From PGZG01 sp046292765 (GTDB taxonomy: Bacteria; Pseudomonadota; Gammaproteobacteria; Pseudomonadales; Alcanivoracaceae), in contig JBKBQA010000001.1 in NCBI GenBank assembly GCA_046292765.1, positions 620,001 to 684,000 on the forward strand: 64,000 nt of DNA, written 5' to 3'. Shown piece after piece: positions 53,584 through 61,155 of the stretch. A model generated the notes under the pieces. That model was not told where the DNA came from. It did no database searches and saw only the letters and a list, made by a program, of their open reading frames with translations. How positions within the stretch are numbered: the stretch's first letter is position 1; every line of letters begins with the position of its first letter. The position numbers and the translations under genes were made by a program.

Positions 53584-54324
53584 TCATTGATCCTGCACGT
53601 TCGTAGGCAAGCGCCGGAAGCTGGCGGCAAGGAAAAACACCAGTGCGGCAAGGGCCATGGCAAACCACTGGAAGGCGTAACCGCGATGGCGCTCAGGCCC
53701 CATCACCGGATCGTGCCAGACTCGTGGTAGCTGGCCGCTGGCTTCCAGCATGAAATCCGGGTCGACCCGGATTTCAAAGGGAGCCAATTCTACTCCAAGA
53801 ACCGTGGCCAGTGCGTCGATTTCAATCTTCTGCAGCCGAAGCGGCCAGTCCGGTTCGGATAAATCATCGTCAGCGAGGGTGAAAGTGCGGTCACTGTACT
53901 GATAGGTAAAGCCCCGCACCTCGACGGAGCCCTCAATCGGCGGGATAGCAGGTAGTTGGCTGCGGTCCGCTCCCCGTGGCAGCCAGCCGCGATTGATCAG
54001 CACCCAGCGGCCGCTGTCGGTCTCGAGCGGGCTCAGCAGGTGATAGCCGGCCACCCGGTTCAGAACCCGGTTGTCGAGCAGTACCGGATGGCGATTGTCG
54101 ATGCGGCCACGTAGCTGCACCGGGAAATTACCCGGTTCCTCCATGGTCAGCAGTTGATCCATCGATAGCGGCTGGCCGAGGCTTCGCTCGGCTTGTTCGA
54201 GCTGCCAGCGCGCCTTGACCTCTGCCCGCTCCAGCTGCCAGAACGCCAGTCGCAGACACACCGCCACCACCACCAGCGTGGCGAGCAGGGCAATCACAGA
54301 CGGACGGAAGCGGCGAGCCGGCAT
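53584..54324 (-). CDS. SURF1-family oxidase assembly protein
   Basis: A 246-residue protein with membrane helices at each end (IALLATLVVVAVCLRLAFWQLERAE and AFQWFAMALAALVFFLAASF) enclosing a periplasmic domain: VQLRGRIDNRHPVLLDNRV, GYHLLSPLETDSGRWVLINRGWLP and MGPERHRGYAFQWF. These are classic SURF1 segments. SURF1 helps insert heme A into subunit I. First gene of SURF1-SCO-like-ctaA-cyoE. Confidence 0.93.
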   Translation of the reverse strand: MPARRFRPSVIALLATLVVVAVCLRLAFWQLERAEVKARWQLEQAERSLGQPLSMDQLLTMEEPGNFPVQLRGRIDNRHPVLLDNRVLNRVAGYHLLSPLETDSGRWVLINRGWLPRGADRSQLPAIPPIEGSVEVRGFTYQYSDRTFTLADDDLSEPDWPLRLQKIEIDALATVLGVELAPFEIRVDPDFMLEASGQLPRVWHDPVMGPERHRGYAFQWFAMALAALVFFLAASFRRLPTNVQDQ

Positions 54325-54385
54325 CGCATAACCTCACTACAGCGCCCGAGGGCGCGCTATTTTCGCCCGGCGCTGACGGGCTCGG

Positions 54386-54409
54386 GCTAGAATGGGAGCG
54401 CATTCTAGC
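54386..54409. promoter_or_regulatory. Palindrome in the SURF1/DUF2909 divergent promoter region
   Basis: GCTAGAATG-GGAGCG-CATTCTAGC: a perfect 9-bp inverted repeat containing a -10-like TAGAAT on one strand. Its place between two divergent respiratory genes makes an operator plausible. A second palindrome, GCCCGTCGACGGGC, follows at 54427-54440. Confidence 0.45.
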
Positions 54410-54480
54410 GAACTCGCTCCCGCCATGCCCGTCGACGGGCGCTTTTGTCGGACGGCCAGGGAGTTTTTACGGAGGTTTAC

Positions 54481-54735
54481 ATGTGGTGGGTGAAGGTACT
54501 GGTATTGTTGCTGATAGTGGCCTCGGTGGTGGCCTTGTTCATGGGGCTCGCCTCCATGGTGCGCGGCGAGAGCGCTGACGGCCGCACAGTGCGGGCGCTG
54601 GCCTGGCGGGTCGGTTTCTCGCTGGCGGTGTTCCTGTTTCTGATCCTGTCGATGTATATGGGCTGGTTGCAGCCCCACGATGTCCGTTTTACCGAGCGCG
54701 GCGGGGTGCCGATCGAGCAACCGGCCAGCCCCTGA
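54481..54735 (+). CDS. DUF2909 twin-transmembrane protein
   Basis: An 84-residue protein with two hydrophobic helices (3-25 and ~42-62: VKVLVLLLIVASVVALFMGL, VGFSLAVFLFLILSMYMGWL) joined by a short polar loop. This size, spacing and location beside SURF1 fit DUF2909, a small protein found in oxidase clusters of Gammaproteobacteria and perhaps an oxidase assembly factor. ACGGAGG lies 6 nt before the ATG. Confidence 0.82.
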   Translation: MWWVKVLVLLLIVASVVALFMGLASMVRGESADGRTVRALAWRVGFSLAVFLFLILSMYMGWLQPHDVRFTERGGVPIEQPASP

Positions 54736-54745
54736 GGAGAATGAC

Positions 54746-55498
54746 ATGAGGCGTGCCGGCCTGTTGCTGCTATTGATATCGCTGGTGGGGGTGTCGCTGG
54801 CGGATACCATCCGCCTGCGCGCTGATGCCTGGTTCCCGCTCAATGGCGATCCTGGCGCGGTGCGACCGGGCTTCGGCGTCGAGGCCCTGCAGCACATCTG
54901 GGGGCCGGCCGGCTACACCCTGAATTATCAGTTGATGCCCTGGTCGCGCAGTCTTGATGCGGTGCGAGCAGATAGCGCCGACTGCGTCATCGGGGCTTAT
55001 CGGGATGATGCCCCGGACCTTCGTTTTCCGGCAGAGCCGCTTGGCCTGGTGGGCGTCGGCGTGTATGTCCGCGCGGCGGACGAGTGGCAGTACGCGGGCC
55101 CCGACTCGCTGGCACGGCGAAACGTCGCCATCATTAATGAGTACAGTTATGGCCCCCAGCTGGATGCCTGGATTGGTGATGCGCGCAATGCCACCCGCCT
55201 GCAGATGGCCTACGGTGCCGAGGCACTGGAGGGTAATGTCCGCAAGCTGCTGGCCGGGCGCGTTGATGTGGTGCTGGAGTCGCCGATGGTGATGACCACC
55301 ACCCTCAGGCGGCTGGGGCTGGAGCGTTTTGTCCGGCTCGCCGGAGAGGGTAAAGCCCCGGCGCCCTTCTATCTCGCCTGCTCTGCGACCAATCCCAAGG
55401 TGCCGGAGTGGCTGCAGCTGTTTGACGAGGGCATCCGGCGTATGCGGGCCAGTGGTGAATGGCAGGCGTTGCTGGAGCGTTACGGCCTCGACGGCTGA
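54746..55498 (+). CDS. Periplasmic solute-binding-like protein, family 3
   Basis: A 250-residue protein with signal peptide (RRAGLLLLLISLVGVSLA) and an SBP_bac_3 fold: IRLRADAWFPLNGDP, WSRSLDAVRADSADCVIGAYRDD, LARRNVAIINEYSYGP, VRKLLAGRVDVVLESPMVM, LFDEGIRRMRASGEWQALLERYG. No ABC permease is nearby, so it may be a stand-alone sensor/binding protein. It starts 10 nt after the DUF2909 stop. Confidence 0.8.
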   Translation: MRRAGLLLLLISLVGVSLADTIRLRADAWFPLNGDPGAVRPGFGVEALQHIWGPAGYTLNYQLMPWSRSLDAVRADSADCVIGAYRDDAPDLRFPAEPLGLVGVGVYVRAADEWQYAGPDSLARRNVAIINEYSYGPQLDAWIGDARNATRLQMAYGAEALEGNVRKLLAGRVDVVLESPMVMTTTLRRLGLERFVRLAGEGKAPAPFYLACSATNPKVPEWLQLFDEGIRRMRASGEWQALLERYGLDG

Positions 55499-55511
55499 TC
55501 CTGCTGGCGGA

Positions 55512-55850
55512 TTACTTGTGCCCGCCCCGTGGCGGCGGGCTGAACGGCATCGGGAAAGCGGTAACATTGCTGCCGCCGGCATCGGTGACCTTGGCCACTC
55601 CCTCCTTTTCCACTTCATCGATGCGGATGATGGCGTGCATTGGAATAAAGGAGCGCTGCACCCCGGCGAACTCGTTCTTCAGGCGCTCTTCGGATGGGTC
55701 GACCACCATCTGGGCGCGCTCGCCAAACAGGAACTCTTCTACCTCGATGAACCCGTACAGGTCACCCTGATAGATGTTGGCGGCATAGATCTCGTAGATC
55801 TGGCCCTGATTCAGGAAAATAACTCGGTATATCTGACGATTGGCTGGCAT
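55512..55850 (-). CDS. DUF1820-family protein
   Basis: A 112-residue cytosolic protein (IYRVIFLNQGQIYEIYAANIYQGDLYGFIEVEEFLFGE, FAGVQRSFIPMHAIIRIDEVEKEG) matching DUF1820, a gammaproteobacterial family of unknown function. The proline-rich tail (SPPPRGGHK) is typical. Start at 55850 chosen; the longer in-frame start adds unrelated sequence. Confidence 0.82.
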   Translation of the reverse strand: MPANRQIYRVIFLNQGQIYEIYAANIYQGDLYGFIEVEEFLFGERAQMVVDPSEERLKNEFAGVQRSFIPMHAIIRIDEVEKEGVAKVTDAGGSNVTAFPMPFSPPPRGGHK

Positions 55851-56257
55851 GGCAGGTGAGTATTCACACAGTCTCGGCGCGAGGCGCGGAAGAATAACAC
55901 AATCCATTCCGGGCGCGCGCCGCCCGCTTCCCGGCGATGGCAGAAACCACCGCCAAAGCCCCTTGAATCGTCTGGACTTTGACGGAGTGAGTGACTAGAG
56001 TTAGCGCCCGATGTGCAGGGTGGGGCGAAATGCCGCACCCGGAGAAGGCAACTCCCTGGATATCTATCGCAACTGATTGATTATTCAGCCTTCTCTGGTC
56101 ACCGTGGAATCAAGGTCATCCCCTGACAGATTCCCGGTGCGCAAGGACCCGGCTTTGACCGCGCCTGCACCAATCCTGAAACCGCTTTCCATGGCCTTGC
56201 GGCCGTCAACATCGTGCGTCGTTAATCGGCGCCGGGGAAAACAGGGAGCCTACAAGC
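55851..56257. other. Upstream region of the cytochrome oxidase operon
   Basis: About 400 nt without a credible gene. It should hold the ctaC promoter; I see no strong sigma-70 or sigma-54 match. One hairpin with an 8-bp arm and one mismatch (GGTGGGGC-GAAAT-GCCGCACC, 56019-56039) could be a leader or terminator structure. Confidence 0.5.
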
Positions 56258-57460
56258 ATGCAGTCAACACTGTTCCGTCGCGTGACCGCTGCGCTGACAT
56301 TGCTGCTGGTCAGCAGTGTGAGTGTCGCCAGCGACTGGGCCGAACGGTCCAACGTCAATCTCCGTCCCGGGGTCACCGACATCAGTCAGGATGTCTACGG
56401 CCTGCACATGGCGATTCTGATCATCGTCAGCGTGATCGGCTTGCTGGTGTTCGGCCTGATCATGTACTCCGCAGTGGCCCACCGTCGCAGCAAGCGTCCG
56501 CAGCCAGCCACCTTCCATGAGCATGTGGGTCTCGAGATCTTCTGGACCGTGGTGCCGTTCATCATCCTGATCGGCATGGCGATCCCGGCCACCCGGGTGC
56601 TGATTGCCATGGATGACAGCGCCGAGTCCGAGCTGACCATCAAGGTCACCGGCTATCGCTGGAACTGGAGCTACGAGTACCTCGCCTACGGTGACGACAA
56701 CGATGTCGGCCTTTTCTTCTTCTCCAATCTGAAAACCCCGCCGGAGCAGTACGAGCGGCCGGTGCTGTCGGGTGGCCTGTTCCCGATGGGCACGGCGGTC
56801 AGCCGCGTCGGTGAAGAGCGTCCGGCCAAGGACGACGATTACATGCTCGGCGTGGATCGTCCGCTGGTGATTCCGGCTGGCGTCAAGGTGCGCTTCCTGA
56901 TCACCGCTGACGACGTGATTCATTCCTGGTTTATGCCGGATTTCGCCATCAAGAAGGACGCCATCCCCGGTTTCATCAACGAGGCCTGGACCGTGGTGCC
57001 GGAAGATGCCACCGGTACCTACTACGGCCAGTGTGCCGAGCTCTGTGGCCGTAACCATGCCTTCATGCCGATCGAAGTGCGTGTGGTTGCCAAAGACGAG
57101 TTCGATGTCTGGATTGCCGAAGAGAAAGAGAAGGCCGCCAGCGGTCCGGACCTGACGCCGTTCGCCAGTCTTGATGCCGCCATGAAGCTCGGCCAGGAAA
57201 AATACGCGACCGCCTGCGCCATGTGTCACGGCGCTAACGGTCAGGGCGGTATTGGTCTGCCGTTTGCCGGCACCGAGTACATGAAGAATAAGGACTTCCT
57301 GCAGGACAACATCAACGTGCTGCTCCAGGGTCGTAATGCCATGCCGGCATTCCGTGCCCAGCTGACGCCGCGTGACATCGCTGCCGTGATCACCTACCAG
57401 CGCAATGCGTTCGGTAACAATTCCGGCGATCTCGTTCAACCCGCCGACGTAGCCAAGTAA
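56258..57460 (+). CDS. ctaC: Cytochrome c oxidase subunit II with C-terminal cytochrome c
   Basis: A 400-residue subunit. Signal peptide (1-24), two membrane helices (ILIIVSVIGLLVFGLIMYS, EIFWTVVPFIILIGMAIPA), then the CuA cupredoxin domain with YRWNWSYEY, VIHSWFMPDFAIK and the CuA ligands in C-A-E-L-C-G-R-N-H-A-F-M. A fused class I cytochrome c domain carries C-A-M-C-H (heme attachment) and a late methionine (NAMPAF). The fusion makes this caa3-like. First gene of ctaC-D-G-E. Confidence 0.96.
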   Translation: MQSTLFRRVTAALTLLLVSSVSVASDWAERSNVNLRPGVTDISQDVYGLHMAILIIVSVIGLLVFGLIMYSAVAHRRSKRPQPATFHEHVGLEIFWTVVPFIILIGMAIPATRVLIAMDDSAESELTIKVTGYRWNWSYEYLAYGDDNDVGLFFFSNLKTPPEQYERPVLSGGLFPMGTAVSRVGEERPAKDDDYMLGVDRPLVIPAGVKVRFLITADDVIHSWFMPDFAIKKDAIPGFINEAWTVVPEDATGTYYGQCAELCGRNHAFMPIEVRVVAKDEFDVWIAEEKEKAASGPDLTPFASLDAAMKLGQEKYATACAMCHGANGQGGIGLPFAGTEYMKNKDFLQDNINVLLQGRNAMPAFRAQLTPRDIAAVITYQRNAFGNNSGDLVQPADVAK

Positions 57461-57474
57461 GGGAGGGGACAAAC

Positions 57475-59082
57475 ATGACTGCCGTAGCAGCACATACTGA
57501 TCACCACGATGATCACCACCATGCCCCGCATGGCCTGAAGCGCTGGCTGTTCTCCACCAACCACAAGGACATCGGCACCCTGTACCTGTGGTTCAGCTTT
57601 GCCATGTTCATGTTAGGCGGCCTGATGGCGCTGGTGATTCGCGCCGAGCTGATGTACCCGGGTATGCAGGTTGTTGATCCGGACTTCTTTAACCAGATGA
57701 CCACCGTGCACGGCCTGATAATGGTATTCGGTGCAGTGATGCCGGCCACCGTGGGCCTCGCCAACTGGATGATTCCGCTAATGATCGGTGCGCCGGACAT
57801 GGCGTTGCCGCGGATGAACAACTGGTCGTTCTGGATTCTGCCGTTTGCCTTCACCATTCTTATCAGCTCGGTGCTGATGAGCATGTTTGCCGAGGGCAAC
57901 CCGGCGGCACCGAACTTTGGCTGGACTTTCTACGCACCGCTGTCCACCACCTATGGTCCGGCATCCACCGACCTGTTCATCCTCTCGGTTCACATGATGG
58001 GTATTTCCTCCATCATGGGCGCCATTAACGTCATCGTCACCGTGCTCAACATGCGCGCACCGGGCATGACGCTGATGAAGATGCCGCTGTTCGTCTGGAC
58101 CTGGCTGATCACCGCATTCCTGCTGGTGGCGGTTATGCCAGTACTGGCTGGCGTCGTCACCATGATGCTCACCGATCGTCACTTCGGCACCAGCTTCTTC
58201 GACGCTGCGGGTGGTGGTGATCCGGTACTGTTCCAGCACATCTTCTGGTTCTTCGGGCATCCCGAGGTGTACATCATGATCCTGCCGAGCTTCGGTATTG
58301 TCTCGGCGATCCTCCCGGCCTTCGCCCGCAAGCCGCTGTTTGGTTATGCCTCGATGGTGTACGCCACCGCGTCGATTGCGCTGCTGTCGTTCGTGGTCTG
58401 GGCTCACCACATGTTCACCGTTGGCATGCCGTTGGCCGGCACCCTGTTCTTCATGTACATGACCATGCTGATTTCGGTTCCCACTGGTGTGAAGGTGTTT
58501 AACTGGGTGGCCACCATGTGGCGCGGCTCGTTGACTTTTGAACTGCCGATGAAGTGGGCGCTGGCATTCGTTGTGCTGTTCACCTGCGGTGGTCTGTCCG
58601 GCCTGATGCTGGCGCTGACCCCGATCGACTTCCAGTACCACGACACCTACTTTGTTGTTGCCCACTTCCACTATGTACTGGTATCCGGCGCGATCTTCTC
58701 GGTTTTCGCGGCGGCCTACTACTGGTTGCCGAAGTGGTCGGGCGTGATGCCGAACAAGTTTCTCGGTGAACTGCATTTCTGGAACAGCTTGCTGTCCGTG
58801 AACCTGCTGTTCTTCCCGATGCACTTCGTTGGTCTGGCGGGTATGCCGCGTCGCTATGCGGATTACGCCCTGCAATTCGCTGACTACAACTGGTGGATTT
58901 CCATCGGTGCTTTCTGGTTCGGTATTTCCCAGCTGATCTTCCTTGCCGTGTGCGTACTGTGCGCGATGAAGAAGGGCGAGAAGGCCGAAGCCAAGCCGTG
59001 GGAAGGGGCCGAAGGCCTGGAGTGGACCGTGCCGTCGCCGGCGCCGTTCCACACCTTCGACACACCGCCGGTGGTGAAGTAA
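57475..59082 (+). CDS. ctaD: Cytochrome c oxidase subunit I
   Basis: A 535-residue heme-copper oxidase core with twelve helices. Visible: WLFSTNHKDIGTLYLWF, TVHGLIMVFGAVMPA (heme a ligand His), FWFFGHPEVYIMILPSFG with the CuB His and the Tyr cross-link, VWAHHMFTVGMP (CuB His pair), and HDTYFVVAHFHYVLVSG with the heme a3 and a His. GHPEV and the downstream tyrosine mark it as A-type. An N-terminal His-rich stretch (HTDHHDDHHHAPH) is unusual but common in this group. Confidence 0.97.
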   Translation: MTAVAAHTDHHDDHHHAPHGLKRWLFSTNHKDIGTLYLWFSFAMFMLGGLMALVIRAELMYPGMQVVDPDFFNQMTTVHGLIMVFGAVMPATVGLANWMIPLMIGAPDMALPRMNNWSFWILPFAFTILISSVLMSMFAEGNPAAPNFGWTFYAPLSTTYGPASTDLFILSVHMMGISSIMGAINVIVTVLNMRAPGMTLMKMPLFVWTWLITAFLLVAVMPVLAGVVTMMLTDRHFGTSFFDAAGGGDPVLFQHIFWFFGHPEVYIMILPSFGIVSAILPAFARKPLFGYASMVYATASIALLSFVVWAHHMFTVGMPLAGTLFFMYMTMLISVPTGVKVFNWVATMWRGSLTFELPMKWALAFVVLFTCGGLSGLMLALTPIDFQYHDTYFVVAHFHYVLVSGAIFSVFAAAYYWLPKWSGVMPNKFLGELHFWNSLLSVNLLFFPMHFVGLAGMPRRYADYALQFADYNWWISIGAFWFGISQLIFLAVCVLCAMKKGEKAEAKPWEGAEGLEWTVPSPAPFHTFDTPPVVK

Positions 59083-59107
59083 TACTGATCGGAATCGGGA
59101 GAGCGCC

Positions 59108-59680
59108 ATGAGCGAAGTGAACGATCTTGCCCAACGTAATCGCCGGGTTGTCCGCAACCTGCTGATAGGTGCTGTGGCCATGTTCGGCTTCGCCTTCGCC
59201 ATGGTGCCGCTTTACGAAGTGCTGTGCGAAGTCACCGGGCTGAATGGCAAGACCAACAGCACGGCGGCGGAAATCAGAGCGATGGATGTGGATGACGAGC
59301 GTGTCATTACCGTCCAGTTCGTGACTCGCGCAGGTCAGGGAATGCCGTGGGATTTTCGTCCGGAAGTGCGCAGTGTCAAAGTGCATCCGGGCGAGATCAC
59401 CCAGGTCAACTTCCAGGTAAAGAACCCGACCGACAACACCATTATTGGCCAGGCGATTCCGTCCGTATCGCCGGGCCTGGCAGCTCCGCATCTGCTCAAG
59501 ACCCAGTGTTTCTGTTTCGACAACCAGACACTGGCGGCGGGCGGCGAAGCGGATATGCCGATGATTTTTTATCTTGATCCGGCGTTGCCGAAGCACATCA
59601 CGACCATCACCTTGTCGTACACGATGTTTGATGTGACCGAGCGCGTGGCGGGGAATGACAACACGCTGGCGGCCCGATAA
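59108..59680 (+). CDS. ctaG: CtaG/Cox11 CuB copper chaperone
   Basis: A 190-residue protein with one N-terminal membrane helix (LLIGAVAMFGFAFAMVPLYEVLCEVTG) and a periplasmic Cox11 domain containing QCFCF (copper-binding C-x-C) and MPMIFYLDPALPKHITTITLSYTMF. It inserts CuB into subunit I and sits between ctaD and ctaE, as in pseudomonads. Confidence 0.95.
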   Translation: MSEVNDLAQRNRRVVRNLLIGAVAMFGFAFAMVPLYEVLCEVTGLNGKTNSTAAEIRAMDVDDERVITVQFVTRAGQGMPWDFRPEVRSVKVHPGEITQVNFQVKNPTDNTIIGQAIPSVSPGLAAPHLLKTQCFCFDNQTLAAGGEADMPMIFYLDPALPKHITTITLSYTMFDVTERVAGNDNTLAAR

Positions 59681-59715
59681 CGCCGGCAGCAGGTTCAGAC
59701 AGGAGAGAGTGACCC

Positions 59716-60618
59716 ATGGCGGAACACAGCAGCAGCAAATATTACGTACCGGAGAGCAGCCCCTGGCCGCTGTTCGGCTCCATTGGCCTGTTCCTGATGG
59801 CCATTGGTGGTGCCAACTTTATTCAGCAGAGCACCGAGTTCGGCCAGAACACCCTGCGCAGCAGCGGCAGCTGGGGTGGCTATGTGCTAATGGCGGGTGT
59901 GCTGTGGCTGATCGCTACCATGTTCTTCTGGTGGCGCGACACCATCCGTGAATCCATCACGGGCCTGCACAACGAGCAGCTGGGTGGCTCCTATCGTCAG
60001 GGCATGATCTGGTTCATCTTTTCCGAAGTGATGTTCTTCGGCGCCCTGTTCGGCGCGCTCTTCTATGCCCGCTGGCTGATCATTCCGTGGCTGGGTGGCG
60101 AAGGCAGCAACGCCATGACCCACGAGCTGCTGTGGCCGGATTTCCAGGCCATGTGGCCGTTGACTACCACCCCGGATGGTCGCACCACCCAGGTGATGGG
60201 GGCCTGGGGTCTGCCAGCAATCAACACCGCTATCCTGATTGTCAGCTCACTCACCCTGACCGTTGCCCACCATGCGCTGATCACCGGCGAGCGTGGCAAG
60301 CTTATCCTGTTCCAGGGCATCACCATCCTGCTCGGTCTGATCTTCCTCAGCCTGCAGGGCTACGAGTATGTGCATGCTTACCGCGACCTTGGCCTGACGC
60401 TGGAAGCCGGCATCTATGGCAGTCTGTTCTTCTTCCTGACCGGCTTCCACGGTATCCATGTGACCATGGGCACCCTGATGCTGATTGTCTGCTTCTTCCG
60501 TATCCTGAAGGGGCACTTCACCAAGGAGAACCATTTCGTTTACGAAGCGTCGGCCTGGTATTGGCACTTCGTGGACGTGGTCTGGCTGTTCCTGTTTGTG
60601 GTGGTTTACTGGCTCTGA
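59716..60618 (+). CDS. ctaE: Cytochrome c oxidase subunit III
   Basis: A 300-residue, seven-helix subunit: SPWPLFGSIGLFLMAIG, FWWRDTIRESITGLHN, GMIWFIFSEVMFFGALFGA, GLPAINTAILIVSSLTLTVAHHAL, GIYGSLFFFLTGFHGIHVTMGT, YWHFVDVVWLFLFVVVYWL. The glutamate in FSEVMFF and the FHGxHV motif are subunit III hallmarks. Last gene of the operon, followed by a strong terminator. Confidence 0.96.
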   Translation: MAEHSSSKYYVPESSPWPLFGSIGLFLMAIGGANFIQQSTEFGQNTLRSSGSWGGYVLMAGVLWLIATMFFWWRDTIRESITGLHNEQLGGSYRQGMIWFIFSEVMFFGALFGALFYARWLIIPWLGGEGSNAMTHELLWPDFQAMWPLTTTPDGRTTQVMGAWGLPAINTAILIVSSLTLTVAHHALITGERGKLILFQGITILLGLIFLSLQGYEYVHAYRDLGLTLEAGIYGSLFFFLTGFHGIHVTMGTLMLIVCFFRILKGHFTKENHFVYEASAWYWHFVDVVWLFLFVVVYWL

Positions 60619-60632
60619 TGCCGGAGACCGAC

Positions 60633-60659
60633 AAAAAAAGGCGCTGCGGCGCCTTTTTT
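60633..60659. terminator. Bidirectional intrinsic terminator after ctaE
   Basis: AAAAAAAGGCGC-TGCG-GCGCC followed by TTTTTT: a GC stem flanked by A-run and T-run, so it can stop the ctaCDGE transcript on the plus strand and the small CigR-like gene on the minus strand. Confidence 0.92.
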
Positions 60660-60670
60660 GTGGCCGCTGA

Positions 60671-61084
60671 TCAGACCAGATCAATCACCTCATGCCACTC
60701 GCGCAGCAGACGCACGGCACGCCGACCGATCACCAGATCCACCACGGCATCCTGACTGGCCAGCTTTTCCGCGAGCGCCGGCGGCAGGGTACGGGCATTG
60801 GCGAGTTGATCGAACATCAGTATCTGACCGGGTTTCAGCGCCATGGCCGGGCTGCCGACGTTGCCTTGATCACGCAGGTAGGCGCGCAGCAGGCCACGCT
60901 CGGCGGCACTGTAACGCAGCAACTGAACATCGGCGGCCTGGTGCTGGACCTGCTCGAAGGGTGCCTGTGTCTGCGCACCGCGACGGTTATCCTGGGTCAG
61001 GGATTGGCCTAGCCACGCCATCGCCGTGATGGCCAGAAAGCTGTTTACCGCCAGTGTCCGCTTCTTCATATTCCGCTTCTTCAT
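60671..61084 (-). CDS. Small secreted CigR/RcnB-like protein
   Basis: A 137-residue protein with an N-terminal signal/anchor (RTLAVNSFLAITAMAWLG). The C-terminal part, YSAAERGLLRAYL, KPGQI, LPPALAEKL and VVDLVIGRRAVRLLREWHEVIDLV, follows the pattern of CigR/RcnB-like periplasmic proteins (start motif, LPP linker, VIG...VIDVI end). The LPPG repeats are reduced, so it is a divergent member. GAGG lies 9 nt before the ATG. Confidence 0.62.
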   Translation of the reverse strand: MKKRNMKKRTLAVNSFLAITAMAWLGQSLTQDNRRGAQTQAPFEQVQHQAADVQLLRYSAAERGLLRAYLRDQGNVGSPAMALKPGQILMFDQLANARTLPPALAEKLASQDAVVDLVIGRRAVRLLREWHEVIDLV

Positions 61085-61155
61085 CTTGTTGTCCTCTCAT
61101 GACCAGGCATGAATGGAGGCTCAGACCGCGATATCAAGAAGCGGGTTCCGTCCCT

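Noticed and set aside
57778..59202. 474-codon minus-strand frame antisense to ctaD
   Set aside because: His/Arg/Gln-rich shadow of a highly conserved gene, without ribosome site or domain.
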